This document shows, in pieces, positions 48,237 to 59,599 of a stretch of DNA of 64,000 nt. The notes below the pieces were generated by a model. The model was not told the DNA's origin. It worked only from the letters and a program-made list of their open reading frames with translations, and did no database searches. The first letter of the stretch is position 1, and each line of letters starts with the position of its first letter. The translations under genes and the position numbers were made by a program. The DNA is from Heligmosomoides polygyrus polygyrus (lineage: Eukaryota > Nematoda > Chromadorea > Rhabditida > Heligmosomidae): contig CANDYH010000015.1 of assembly GCA_947396885.1 (NCBI GenBank), forward strand, positions 1 to 64,000, in the 5' to 3' direction.

Positions 48237-48415
48237 TCACTCCAACATGTATATTTGCACTGGTTTTGTAAACCCTCTGAACATCCTATTGATTGCAGTT
48301 CCAGCAGATCTGGTCGACTTGCGCATTCCGCTCGTCGGGCCGGCCGCCGTCGTGGGGCCGGCGACGACGGCCTCCGTCGGGCCGTTGTTCTCCGCGCGCG
48401 CGACGGATGTCACTG
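48237..48415 (-). CDS. GC-rich exon-like frame, unrecognised
   Basis: A minus-strand 'tctcacgcag' acceptor opens a frame in a sharply GC-rich island: VTSVARAENNGPTEAVVAGP, then MRKSTRSAGTAINRMFRGF, and a TGA at 48237-48239. The base composition contrasts with the AT-rich surroundings, which often marks exons in this genome. The plus strand is also open, so strand is uncertain. It might be a terminal exon of an unidentified gene. Confidence 0.3.
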
Positions 48416-48529
48416 CTGCGTGAGAAGAGACGGCGAGCAGGAGAATGATGCCTCAGGTATGGCCACCTGGGCGGGCGGCCGCGGCGCCTACAACCAGCCG
48501 ATACGAACGCACCCCTCCCCTGCAGGCAG

Positions 48530-49510
48530 GTAGAAGGCGTCTACGCATTTTCCGCAATTTTCCCGCACTGTAATTTGATCAGTAGCGATTGTTGGCGATC
48601 AATACTTCAAAAACAAACTTCAGATTCGTGTTCAGCGACCTCGATTGCCCCAGGCCGAAGTTCCCAGGCAGGGAGAAGCCGTCTGGGTATTTTCGTTATT
48701 TCTCTGTACGCATTGTACACTGCGCACGCCAAAGTTTTGCTGGACAGATTGGAGCCAATCCTGAGTGGGGTGGCTGGAAATTTCTGATAGCATTCTCCAA
48801 GCGGCTCGAAATAGTCTTGAGTATTTCGCATTTCCCAGTAAGGGAAGAGAAGCGCAGTGGACATGCGCTCGCCCACTCGATTGATAGGTTCGATTCTGTG
48901 TGCATTGCGCACGGCGCACTCTCGGGGCATCCCTGGCATGGCAGAGCATTGGCAACGTACGCCATGCTTGAGATACTCCGAAAGCACGCATGTCCTGGAA
49001 ATGAGCTGCTCTAATCGCAAAAGCCCCTCCCCCCCCCCAGTCAATTTTGGACCACTCACAGCGAAAATATGGGTGTTCCGGTAAAGTTTTACACATGTTT
49101 GTGTAAATTTCGAAGAGGCGAATCGAATAGTCTAACCTTTTTTCAAAAAACCTAAACTGAAGGAGTTATGGGCATGCGACGCGTTGCGAGCTATTTTTGC
49201 TTTTTTTCGCCCACTTTTGACCGTGCGGCGTGAGCGGTATTGTAGTGATACTACAACATCGCGCGAAGCGCGCAAGTGCGAGCCACGCCGATAGGCGTGA
49301 TGGAGCACTTGTATCTACTCTATAATAACGCGCAAAGCGATGAGACATCCCACTGATCGGCGGCGTCGCAGAAATTAGGGGGGGGGGGGGGGGAAATAGG
49401 TGTGTAAAATGGGGGAGGGGAAATACGTGTGGAAAATGGGGGGGGGGAATGGTGCGGGGGGAAATTGCGACACGAATCGAGGAGGGGGGGGGGGGGGACA
49501 GCTTGTAAAC
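48530..49510. repeat. Mixed fold-back and family D repeats with poly-G tracts
   Basis: 48530-48700 matches the fold-back family. 48700-49100 begins a second dispersed family (D) with 'gtgcattgcgcacggcgcac' and 'gaaagcacgcatgtc' motifs, seen again at 52320-52430. 49240-49330 is a fold-back terminus ending in 'gatggagcacttg'. Long G runs lie at 49379-49394 and 49485-49497. Confidence 0.55.
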
Positions 49511-50640
49511 TGAGCGTTTGGGGAGATTTATCAGAAATTTTCAGCCGCCCTACTCAAGAGGTGTTCTAAGGCTGTCCAGCGAGCCTTTGGAGTGCGCCAT
49601 GAACAATGCATACAGAATCGAGCCTTTAACTCGAGGGGGGCGGCCGCTCGCAAATTGCACGCACGGACGTGTTCGGAGCGCAAGAGCTCTGTCAAGTTGG
49701 AACTTCTAAGGTTGCAGCATGTAGGCTTTGTAGGCAGCCGAGCGTTCTGTTAGTAAGCCAAATTAGAATGGTTTAGCTTAGGAGGGGGCAATGTTATAGT
49801 GGTGCGAAAATGCAGGTGAGGCTTGCGTGACGCATTTTTTTCCGATTTCCGTGGACCACAGCGAGACGACGCGGCAAGCTAACGGCTTTAAAAAGCGTAA
49901 CAAACAGAGCGCTTAAGGTACTTTACGATGACGAGCTCATAGCTCCCCAGCTGCCTAAACTGCCTTAGCCTCAGCTGCCGTTTTAGAGCGGCGAAAGCTA
50001 GCGGTTAGAGTTTCTTGCGCTCCTACTAGCCCAGATTTGAGTCATCGGCAATCGCAATGGCACCGTTCCGTTCAGCATAAAAAGCGCTATCGAACGATAT
50101 CAATTTCGACCGATTTTGGAAACATCAATTTTTTGACTGTTTAGCATCGAGGACGAGGCCGCAGCGAAAGGACGATGACGTCATCGAAAAATCGATGTCT
50201 TCGAGTTGGGCCATGCTTGATACCATTCGATAGAGCGCTTCATGCTGAATTGAATAGTGTTATTTAGGATGCGAAAAACTGTAATCTGGGCGAGAAACAG
50301 CGCGGAGAGCGTCTGCCGTTGTTGCGCCAAATTGCAAGCGCGGGCGTGTTCGGAGCACAATAACTCTGTCAAGTTCGAATATTTTCTGCGGCAACTTGTG
50401 GGTATCGTAGGCACTAGAACGGTTTATTAGAACACTTCAGCAGAATGGCTTAGCTTAGAAGGGGGGCAATGTCACAGCGGTGCGAAGATGCAGGTAAGGC
50501 TTGCGTGACGCATTTTTTTTCCGATTTCGGTGGACCACTGCGTGAAGACGCGGGTAGCCAACGGCCCTAAAATGCGTACGCGAACAGAGCGCGAACAGGG
50601 GGGGGGGGTGGTTGGCTCAGGATCATTGATTTTGCTCAAA
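49511..50640. repeat. Family D cluster
   Basis: Two diverged direct copies of a unit with 'cgcattttttt', 'ccgatttc(c/g)gtggaccac', 'tgcaggt(g/a)aggcttgcgtga' and 'ggcttagcttaggaggg'-like blocks (near 49780-49870 and 50450-50560), with inverted echoes at 51580-51980. No gene seen. Confidence 0.5.
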
Positions 50641-50775
50641 ATTCGTATAGGGTCGGGGATTATTCGAGGTGCCGAACACGATGCCGGAGTACATTTGGAC
50701 GATTACGGCAGGAGACCGCTCATACCGATAACTGAGGGTGATCGGCGATCCTGACCCGACCACGGGTACGTTACG

Positions 50776-51051
50776 TTAGGTGTCTTCCACTACTGTAGAA
50801 GGCGGAGCGGTGAGCTCGACTACCGTAGCCTGACCGAGTGTCGCACCCGCCTCGCACGTGATTTCTCTACGAGATGAGGCGAGTTGAGCAGAGCGCGCAT
50901 TGCTGCTTTGGAGAGGCCAATTTCTTGGTCGGTGATTCTCTCTGTGAGTATGATGACTCTCTTTAGCTGAGCTCTCCTCCAGTAGCGCCATCTCATTCTC
51001 TAGCCCACTTTGAGGAGCAGCTTTTTGCCGCGTTCGGAACTCCTTTAGCGT
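50776..51051 (-). CDS. Terminal coding exon of an unrecognised gene
   Basis: Minus-strand acceptor 'caatttag' (just above 51051) opens a phase-0 frame of 91 residues ending at TAA 50776-50778: TLKEFRTRQKAAPQSGLENE, then MALLEESSAKESHH, ending in VVELTAPPSTVVEDT. The composition is ordinary, hydrophilic and not repeat-derived, like a cytoplasmic tail. Its phase fits exon 58277-58569, which ends in phase 0 on the same strand 7.2 kb upstream, so both may belong to one gene with repeat-filled introns (inference). Confidence 0.5.
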   Translation of the reverse strand, partial: TLKEFRTRQKAAPQSGLENEMALLEESSAKESHHTHRENHRPRNWPLQSSNARSAQLASSRREITCEAGATLGQATVVELTAPPSTVVEDT

Positions 51052-51579
51052 CTAAATTGAGGGAGTACTTAGTTTGATTCAACTGAGAAACTGACAGCAC
51101 ATATTTATAGTCATGAACCGCGAACCCTAATTTTATTGATTACGAACACGTCAGACTCATGAGCTCAAGCTGATGTGGCTAATTCAGTCTTTGTTGCCTT
51201 CGCTAAAGTGTATTGTAAGGCGAATCTTCCCCCTTCCGCAGGTGTCAGTCAACCCCCAAAGCTTATGAATACAAGAAATGTAAAAAGAAAGCAGGGCAAA
51301 AAATGACTAAAGTCCTCGATCACCACCCTACGACGGAAAGTTTGCTCCGCTGTGCACAGTCTGCTCTGTTAATCCGTTATAGCTCGTCGAAGGTCATCAA
51401 CACGCCACGCTACCGTAATCGGGAGCGGCGGCGAACCGCTACCATAACTCCGGGAGACACCTAAAGTAGGAACCCCCGACCACCCTCAAACGTGGAGTAA
51501 ACTGCTGAAGTCGGCGGAATTTTCAAAAACGAACGTCGGATTCGTAACCCCTAGATGATTTTTGGACGAAGTTTGCACG

Positions 51580-52450
51580 GGAAAATTTGGCCAATTTCGA
51601 AAATACCGGTTTTCGACTACGTCATCGTCCGCGCATTTTGAAATTGGAAATCGTTTTTTTTAATTGGTCGAGAGTGACACCATTCGATAGAGCCTTTCGT
51701 TATGAACAAAACGTTGTTACTGGGAGTGTAGGAAGCCCAAATATGGGCGAGTAAGATTGCAGGAAACTTCAACCGCTAAGGTCGCCGCCCTAAAATGGCA
51801 GATTGGGCTAAGGCAGTTTAGGCAGCGGAGAAGAGCTGAGCCTGTCACCGTAAAGTGCCTTAAACGCTCTGTTCGCATACGCATTTTGAGAGCTCTCCGC
51901 GTCTTCTCCCAGTGGTGCACCGAAATCGGAAAAATGCGTCACGCAAGCCTCACCTACATATTCGCATGGCTGTAACATTGTCCCCTCCTAAGTTAAGCCA
52001 TTCTGCTTTAGCTTGCTAATAGACCGTTCTACTGCCTACAATACCCACAAGTTGCAGTCGAACGATTCGAACTTGACGGAGTTATTGTGCTCCGAAGACG
52101 CTCCCGCGTGCAATTTGACGCAACAACGGCAGAAGATCTCCGCGCTTTCTCTAAATCTCTATGCGTTGTTCACGGCGCCCTCCAAAGCTCTTTGGACAGC
52201 CGTAGAGCAACTCCTGACTAGGGCGGCTGCAATTTTTTTGACAAAACTCTCCAAACACTCAATCTACAAGCTCTCCCCCCCCCCCCCCCCGCCCCTCGAT
52301 TGAAAGATTCGACTCTGTAGCATTGTGTACGGCTCACTCTCGGGGCATTCCTGGCATGGCAGATCACTGGCAATGTACGCCATGTTTGAGATACTCCGAA
52401 AGCACGCATGTCATGAGAAATAAACTGCTCTAATCGCAAAAGCCCCTCCA
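51580..52450. repeat. Family D, inverted and direct pieces
   Basis: Blocks such as 'tttaggcagcggagaagagc', 'gcgtcacgcaagcctcacct' and 'gccattctgctttagcttgc' are reverse complements of the 49.8 and 50.5 kb copies. 52265-52300 is a poly-C tract, and 52310-52430 repeats 48890-49010. Confidence 0.5.
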
Positions 52451-52639
52451 GTCAACTTTGGACCACCACGGCGAAAATATGGGTGTTCCGGTAAGGTTGT
52501 TTACATGTATGTGTAGATTTCGAAGAGATGGATCGAGTAGTACCAACCTTTTTTCAAAAAACCTAAAACTGAAGGAGTTATGAGCATGTGACGCTTTGCG
52601 ACGCTATTTTTGCGTTTTTTCACCCACTTTTGACCGTGC

Positions 52640-53340
52640 TGCCAAGCGGTATTGTAAGCTAAGGACAATCACATCAAGCTAGTTGTACAGCTTTTTTCCT
52701 TACCCAGGACTACAAAAGGCCTTAGTATGAGATAGGGCGATCTATTGGTTCCTCACTAATGATCCTCCCTTAGTGAAATGGTCCTCCATTAGCGGTATGG
52801 TATCCCTCAATGATCCACCCTTAGCCGACGACGAATTCTACTATAATCCCCAAACACGTTGAGTTACGTCATTGACACGTCTTCTGAGTCCCAGGCACGT
52901 CATGCGACGTATTCCGCACGTCTTCTAAATCGCCTGACACGTAGAAGGCGTGTGGGTATTTTCCCCTGTTTTTTTATGCGCCACGTAATCAGTTTCGATT
53001 GCCGGTGATCATACTCCAAAAACGAACTTCAGATTCGTGTTGTGCGACTACCCCAGGGCTGAAGTTTCCAGACATGTATAAGGCGTCTACGTATTTTCCG
53101 CAACTTTCCCGCACCGTAATTTGATCAATAGCGATTGTTATCAATACTTCAATAACAAACTTCAGATTCGTGTTCAGCGACCTCGATTGCTTCACGGCCG
53201 AAGTTCCCAGGCAGGGAGAAGTCGTCGGGATATTTTTCGCTATTTTCGTGTCGTAATGTTCCCCATTTTCCCCTCGCTATTTTCTGCGGTGGGGCCGATC
53301 GATAGTATGACTCATCGCTTAGCGCGTTATTATAGAGTAT
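52640..53340. repeat. Fold-back element arm
   Basis: Same order of blocks as the left arm at 40130-41340: 'ggttcctcacta', 'ccgacgacg', 'tattccgcacgtcttctaaa', 'ttcagattcgtgtt', ending in 'actcatcgcttagcgcgtta'. A single arm, diverged. Confidence 0.6.
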
Positions 53341-53372
53341 TATATATACATATATATACATATATATTGTGT
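53341..53372. repeat. AT microsatellite
   Basis: tatatatacatatatatacatatatat-type run at the inner end of the fold-back arm. Confidence 0.8.
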
Positions 53373-54589
53373 TGAAATTATGAAAACCATTTTATTTTGT
53401 TTGGTATTTTCAGAGCAAACTGAATGGTTTTAAAATCATCGCCTTGCAAACCAATTTGAATACCTTCTAAATTAAACCCAACACTTTTTGAAAATTTATA
53501 ACCTTGCTTTTACTTACTTTCACTTTAATTTGCTGGATACAGAAACAATTGTTATCTTATTTCAAAGTGCACACACAATCATATTTCCTTGAGCCACGCT
53601 AGAAAGGTCTAATGAGGATCTTTGTGGAATATAAGCGAGCACGACGGTGCGCAACCCCTGTCAGCGGTCATCTTCTAGGACAGGAGAACGAACAGAATGT
53701 CAGGCCGAACAGTTCTCTTATCGATGCTCACACTGGAGACAAACCGTTGGACTTCTCACCTTGCGAATGGCCAGCCTAGAGACCGCGATGACTCATTCTC
53801 GTTGGAGAGTAGTACAGTGAAGACGACCGTTGGAACTCTTTCCCTTCCCCAGTCTCGGCGTTGCCTCCTTTTCATCTCCAGTCATTCTTGCCCACACTTG
53901 TTGAGAATTGCCGGTAGATCAATTGCGAACAGCTGACAGCGCATAGGTTACATACTAAGCCGGAGATGATAAGGAGTCAGAGCTTCAGAAATAGAAAGTT
54001 GTGCCCCAGCAAGGGGAGCTACCACGTCAAAATACATACTCGTTGAAGCAGGAGCCGATACCACTCTCTCACCGATGACTGAATCCAATACTGAACGCAT
54101 TCGAAATTCACTATCCAAGAAGAAAAGTTCAGCTCGGCCGTAGTCAAATTGCCACAGCTGAGGCAGCGCTCATCTTGTGCACGCTAGTGATGCGGCATCG
54201 ATCGACGGGGACCGGGAGCCCGCTGGATCTTCACCGACTCAACAGGCGAGAGTACAGGGGTCGGGAGCTATGACCGAGATGGTTTTGCGATATTTTCTCG
54301 TATATTACTGGGATGACTCGGCAATGAGCTCAGGTCCTGCACACTTGTTCGTAACGATCTTTAACACCCTTCTATAGCTAGTCAAACAAAATTTTGCAAG
54401 GTACCTTCGTTCAGGAAATTAATTCGTAGATACAGATGACTGTAACCACTCAACCAGTCCATTCCTGTAACCAAGCTTCCATGAACTCTCAATTGAATCC
54501 ACTAGTCTTTACCTTTATGGAACAAATTCAAAACGTAAAACCCTCTTTGGAGCGTTCCAAAGCGGCTTTAGGGGCGAACTAGCGACAGT
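53373..54589. other. Anonymous DNA, no supported gene
   Basis: Two short plus-strand frames (53697-53936 and 54177-54377) lack family resemblance and splice context. Confidence 0.35.
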
Positions 54590-55340
54590 GTAGAGTGGGC
54601 GTTTGGGGGTTTTATCAGAAATTTCCTGCCGCCCTACTAAGGAATTACTCTAAGGCTGTTCAGCTTGCCTTTGGAGTGCGTGATGAACAATGCATATAGA
54701 ATCGAACCTATCAATCGACTGGGCACGGCAGCCTGTAGAGTGAGCGCTTGCAGAGTTTTATCAAAAATTCCCAGCAGCCCTTCCCAGATATTGCTCCAAG
54801 GCTGTCCTGCTAGACTTTGGAGTGCGCCGTGAACAATGCATACAGATTCGAACCTTTCAATCGAGATGCGACCGCTCGCAAATTGCACGCGCGTGCGTTT
54901 TCGGAGCTCTGTCAAGTTGGAACCTTTCAGGTTGCAGCTTGTAGGTTTGGTAGGCTTTTGTGACGCATTTTTTTCCGATTTGGGCGCTCCACTTCGGAAG
55001 GACGCGGCGAGCTAAAGGAGTTAAAATGCTTAGGCTAAGAGAGCGTTTAAGGTACTTTACGATGACGTGCGCTGAACTCTTCACCTCCCTGAACTGCCTC
55101 GGCCTCAGCTCCCAGTTTCAAGCGGCGGAAGATAACGGTTGGAGTTTCTTGAGCTCTTACTTGCCCAGATTTGAGTTTTTGCACCGCTCTATTCAGCATG
55201 AAGAGCGCTATCGAATGGTATCAATTTCGATCGATTTTAGAAACATCGATTTTTTGTCAGTCTCGCATCGAAGCGAGCGAGGCTGCTCGAGGCCGCGGCA
55301 GACGGACGATGATGTCATGAGGCATCGATGTTAAAACTAG
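54590..55340. repeat. Family D copies
   Basis: Two direct units near 54590-54720 and 54730-54870 ('ggctgtccagc'-type, 'ttggagtgcg', 'gaacaatgcatacaga'), then the 'cgcatttttttccgattt' block at 54960. Same family as 49.5-50.6 and 62.4-62.7 kb. Confidence 0.55.
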
Positions 55341-58276
55341 TACCAACTCAGGATGTGGTGCTTTCGTTCGGCAGTGTCACAGACTAGAACGGAACCCGGA
55401 ATACCTAATCGAGTGGAAACAATGTGGTGAGATAACTAGCCAACCCAGACTACCAAGTACGTTAGCGGTTCCATATGAAAGTAGGATCTGCATAAATTTT
55501 AGGGCGATTCATAGGGCGATTTTGGCACATAAAAGGAATGTGATAGCACTTAACGTTTTCAATTTTTCGCCTTTTTATTATAGGACTATATATTGCTAAG
55601 AGCCTTACTGTCGTCGTTAAAGGAGTGCTTTAAAAAAGTACGGACAAGTTTTCCGTTCCGAATTTGAGCAATGTGAACGAGTTTATTTACGACTTTCTTA
55701 AGTCGTATGGTCTGCCTGCTGAACAGCGTTTCTCGTACCTGCGAAAAGCAATGAATAGAAGCGCGAGAAGCATTTTTGGTAACAATGGGCTGTACACAAC
55801 AGATCACTGCACACCTAACACATATTGACGGGAAGAGTACCAGAGAGCTTGATGATGGTAGGTATAGTAAATGAAGTAAATGAACCTACCACTGAGCTTC
55901 CTTGGGGGTGAAGTTATCTGGGCAGGCAAGCTTTTATTTCTCGTTCTCATCTGACACGTTTTGTCACTGCAAAACCTCTACATTCCATTATTTCTTCTTT
56001 ACACCAACATAAAATTTAACTTAATCAGTTTCACCCATCAGACTGTTACTATGAAAAAGAAATACATAATAAAAACATGTAAAAGAAAAGTGAAAAATTT
56101 AGAAATTAAATGAATTCAAACCTGGTATATTACAGGCTTTTAATGTAAGAAGAAAGATAAATGTTACAAGGTGTTGCAATGATGAAACATGCCAGGCTGC
56201 AAGAAAATTTTCGCCTGTCCAGATAACTTCACCATTCCTCGGCAGGAACCTTCCCTCACTCCACTGCGCCAATAACACAATAAGAACTCAAATTAGTAGC
56301 AATAAAAAGAAACCGACCAGTTGGAGTGAAGTCGTAGTGAGGCGTGTGCGCACAAGAAAAGGTGGGCATGATGCCACCGTGTTTAGTTGATCACACCTCA
56401 TGCATGACCTGATGGAGAGTGGAGAGTCCACCCTCGCCGTAAACTTGGCACCTAAGGTGAAATAGAGACGGCCCCATCCCGGAATGTCGGCTAGGTCCGG
56501 AAGGTCGGCTAGAACTACGCTAAGCCTACTTCTCCTAGCGACCTCCTTCGATCGTTCATCTTTGGGGAATCAAGTGAACTCCCTCCTAGTTTGGGGCATG
56601 CTGCATTCATCCGCCGCCTACCGCATGGTCCGCACTTGCCGTTAGGATATCAGGACACGACAGTGATATCGGAATTCGTCTCTTCGACAGCACTGGTGTC
56701 CGCTTATAAGTGATGAATTTAGCCTGTCTAATGCACCTTTAGCAGTAGATCTGTTGTCGCTCAGCAATTCCTGCAAATTATATGACTCTTCTATAGGTCG
56801 TATCTATTGATTACAAATGAATTTAATCATTCATTTTACCTTTGTGATAAGAGCACATAGTTCCGCAAATTAAATATTTTCTAAGGAAGAGATGCAGACT
56901 GCATACCCACCGAACAAATAAACACGAGACCTTGGTCATTTACCAAATTTTCTTGGATTCCTTCTTTACCTCTACACCTTCGAAGTGACGAGACAAATTG
57001 TTATACAGGTTCCCAACTTCCCACCTGTCAGCACCAATTTAAGCCAGTTCCGAGAAGAACAGTTTATTGTGCAACAAAAATATTGTGCACTGAAGGTACT
57101 TGAGACACAATACAGCGATGGAATAGACAATATGAACAAGACCCGACAAGGAAAGTCACACAAGTATGAGTCAAGGAGTGGAGGACATTGCGAGCGATAG
57201 GTGAAAACGAAAGAGCGAAGAAGAAACAGATACATACAACAGCAAGCAATAGTGAAGAGATACAGATGGAAGTGGCAAAGTTATGCGTACTCTAGCTGAA
57301 GCGTGAGAGGAATGTGCTCTAACATCACCAAGACCGTAGAGACCGTCCTGGAAGCTGAAACGATACCACTTCAAGAGAAACCTAGGTGAATGAGCAGTCA
57401 GCTTCCGCTTAATATCAATAGGCACATTCGAATTGCGATTGGAACCTGAGCATCAGGGATAGAGCCTATGGAATTCCTGGAATTCACGAACATCTAAGGT
57501 TTTCCAAAAAGTTGACTCCTGAATTCTCGGTCGGAACGATTGAGCATTCGATATGGAACGTGAGGTTGCGTAATAAAGTAGCTATTCACACGGCTCTACT
57601 CATACGTCGATGGACGTGTCTTGTTTTCACACGATTAGGATATCGGGCGCGATCCGTAGTTTACTGCAAAACGTGCACCGTCTCAGACTTATGAAAGAGG
57701 AATTTTTGACATTGTGACCAGATTATGACCCGATCAGACGAGACGCTTCAACCGCAGAGCTGATGCCCTGCCACAATTGGGAGCAGCAAAGTTCTTGGGA
57801 GGGGTCCGCGACGTTAGGGCAACTACTGAAGTCACCAGTACTCTGAAAGCGAGAAGCCCATAACGAACTTTTTGGATGTGGTCTACCGCTGACTCTGACT
57901 CGCTAACTGCACACCGGTAGTTAATCCAGCTGGAAGGTTCCATGAAACGGACATACAAGCTCATGAAGCAAGCTACTTCGGTGGCTGTACCTGCTATATG
58001 CGCATTTTTTCATGCTCCATCGAATTTTAAATCGCGAGTAGGAGGGCTGATGGCGACTTGAGATAACAGCTAAAATGATATGTATGTTACACTCAGGGAA
58101 GCTGCAGGAGAAGGGAGACCTTCGCTGCAGCACAGCGCTTCAGAAATCCCAATTAGGCCGAAGGCGCATTCGCAGACCGAAACGTGTTCTGCTGTCAGGC
58201 CGGCTTACAACTAGATTCCAGTTACATCGACGTCACATCCAGACGACACGACGTGGCGTCACAACGAGCCGCTCAC
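55341..58276. other. Anonymous DNA, no supported gene
   Basis: About 2.9 kb with short overlapping frames and no named repeats. It may include intron of the minus-strand gene suggested by the flanking exons. Confidence 0.35.
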
Positions 58277-58569
58277 GAGGATCACTGTGACGGATTGTCG
58301 GTGCGAGACAGCTGAGAGACGAGCGCTCTCCGGCGGACCGGCGGAGGCCGGCGAACTTTTCCGCTCCGGCTCGGCGCAGACTACGGCGCTGCTGTGTACG
58401 GCCGGCGAGTCGTACCGCGGTGGGTAGAGGTACTGGATGGTGAGCGGAGGCGCCTCAGGGCTGGTCGGCGACGAGGGCGCAGTGCTGGACAGCAAGCGGA
58501 GAGGGTCGAAGATGACACCTTTCTCGATGTCCGAATAGAGCGGAGGCGGCGACTGGCTCGAGGCGACCG
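58277..58569 (-). CDS. Internal exon with two PPxY motifs, unrecognised gene
   Basis: Acceptor 'gttcttttcag' and donor 'gtgagc' frame a 293-bp GC-rich exon, phase 1 in and phase 0 out. It encodes SSQSPPPLYSDIEKGVIFDP, later IQYLYPPRYDSPAVHSS and ending HRQSVTVIL. SPPPLY and YPPRY are PPxY motifs of the kind bound by WW domains of NEDD4-family ligases and others, usual in cytoplasmic tails. The incoming phase matches exon 63244-63385 and the outgoing phase matches exon 50776-51051. The family is not recognised. Confidence 0.6.
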
Positions 58570-58576
58570 CTGAAAA

Positions 58577-58686
58577 GAACACCGATCAGCTCTCGACCTT
58601 CTAGACTCATTGGTGGGAGACTCTCACACGATATTACCCAACCTCTTGGATTTCAAAAGTTTTCCATTTTATTTTATTTCATACGA
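58577..58686 (+). repeat. 110-bp direct repeat, copy 1
   Basis: 'gaacaccgatcagctctcga' through 'ttccattttattttatttca', repeated almost exactly at 61689-61797. The RTE fragment starts right after this copy. Confidence 0.85.
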
Positions 58687-58687
58687 C

Positions 58688-59283
58688 CTAGCGCGAGAGC
58701 GGAGCAGGAGGAAACGGGCGGCTTGGGGAGCTTTCAAGAGCGTCGAAGAAGTCGCGAGGAAGACGAAGAACCTTCGACTCCGTGCCCATCTATTCAACTC
58801 CACTTTTCTTCCTGCCATAACATACGCCTCAGAGACATGGGCTATACGAAAGCAGGATGAACACGCGATCAGCGTCGCGCAGCGTGGAATTGAGAGGACG
58901 ATGCATGGAGTGACACGACCCACGCAAGTCAGAGAAGGCCTCCGGAGTTCCGAGCTTCGCCGACGTTCGAAGATCGGAGACGCTGTCGCGTGGGCCAAGT
59001 TGGTTTTAAGATTAGGTGGGCCGGCCACGTAATGCGCTTCGCAGACACCCGCTGGACGAGAGCCGTAACCGACTGGATTCCGCGGGATGTCAAGAGAATA
59101 CCAGGACGCCCGCCAAAGCGTTGCTCCGACTTCTTCGTGAAAACCCTGAACGACCGATATGACGCTCTTCGTGTCCATCGAGCGAGGAGGATCCATTGGA
59201 GCACTCTGGCACGCGACAGGGACGAATGGAGACGCTGCTGGCGCCCGCTCGAGCAAGTCGATGATCTCGTTCTCGCGCGATAA
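58688..59283 (+). mobile_element. RTE-type LINE fragment (3' end)
   Basis: Frame 1 reads RRKRAAWGAFKSVEEVARKT, FLPAITYASETWAIRK and [13 protein letters not shown], then shifts near 59000 to [37 protein letters not shown] and [16 protein letters not shown], ending at TAA 59281-59283. This is the standard C-terminal part of RTE LINE proteins. The reverse transcriptase core is missing and there is one frameshift. Confidence 0.8.
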
Positions 59284-59599
59284 TTTGGCTGTCGTTCCGG
59301 ACGCGGTAGCATTTATGGTCGGTTGGAGCGATGCGCTCGAAGGCGTTTTTCATGAGCGAGATCTTGATCGACATAGCCTTCTACGAAACACCGATGTCAG
59401 GGTGGACTTTCCTCAGCACACGGCTGATGTGGCAGAGTGGCTGTCCCTGAGTCGATGTCTCCTCTTGGCTCCAGTATGCCGACCCTTTTGCCTTTTCACG
59501 CCTTCATAGGCTCGCTTTACAGACAACCTTGTATAATGCAGGTGATATTAATGAGCATTTTAAAGCACTTTGTAATGGGAAGCGCTCGGCAGTGTTGCC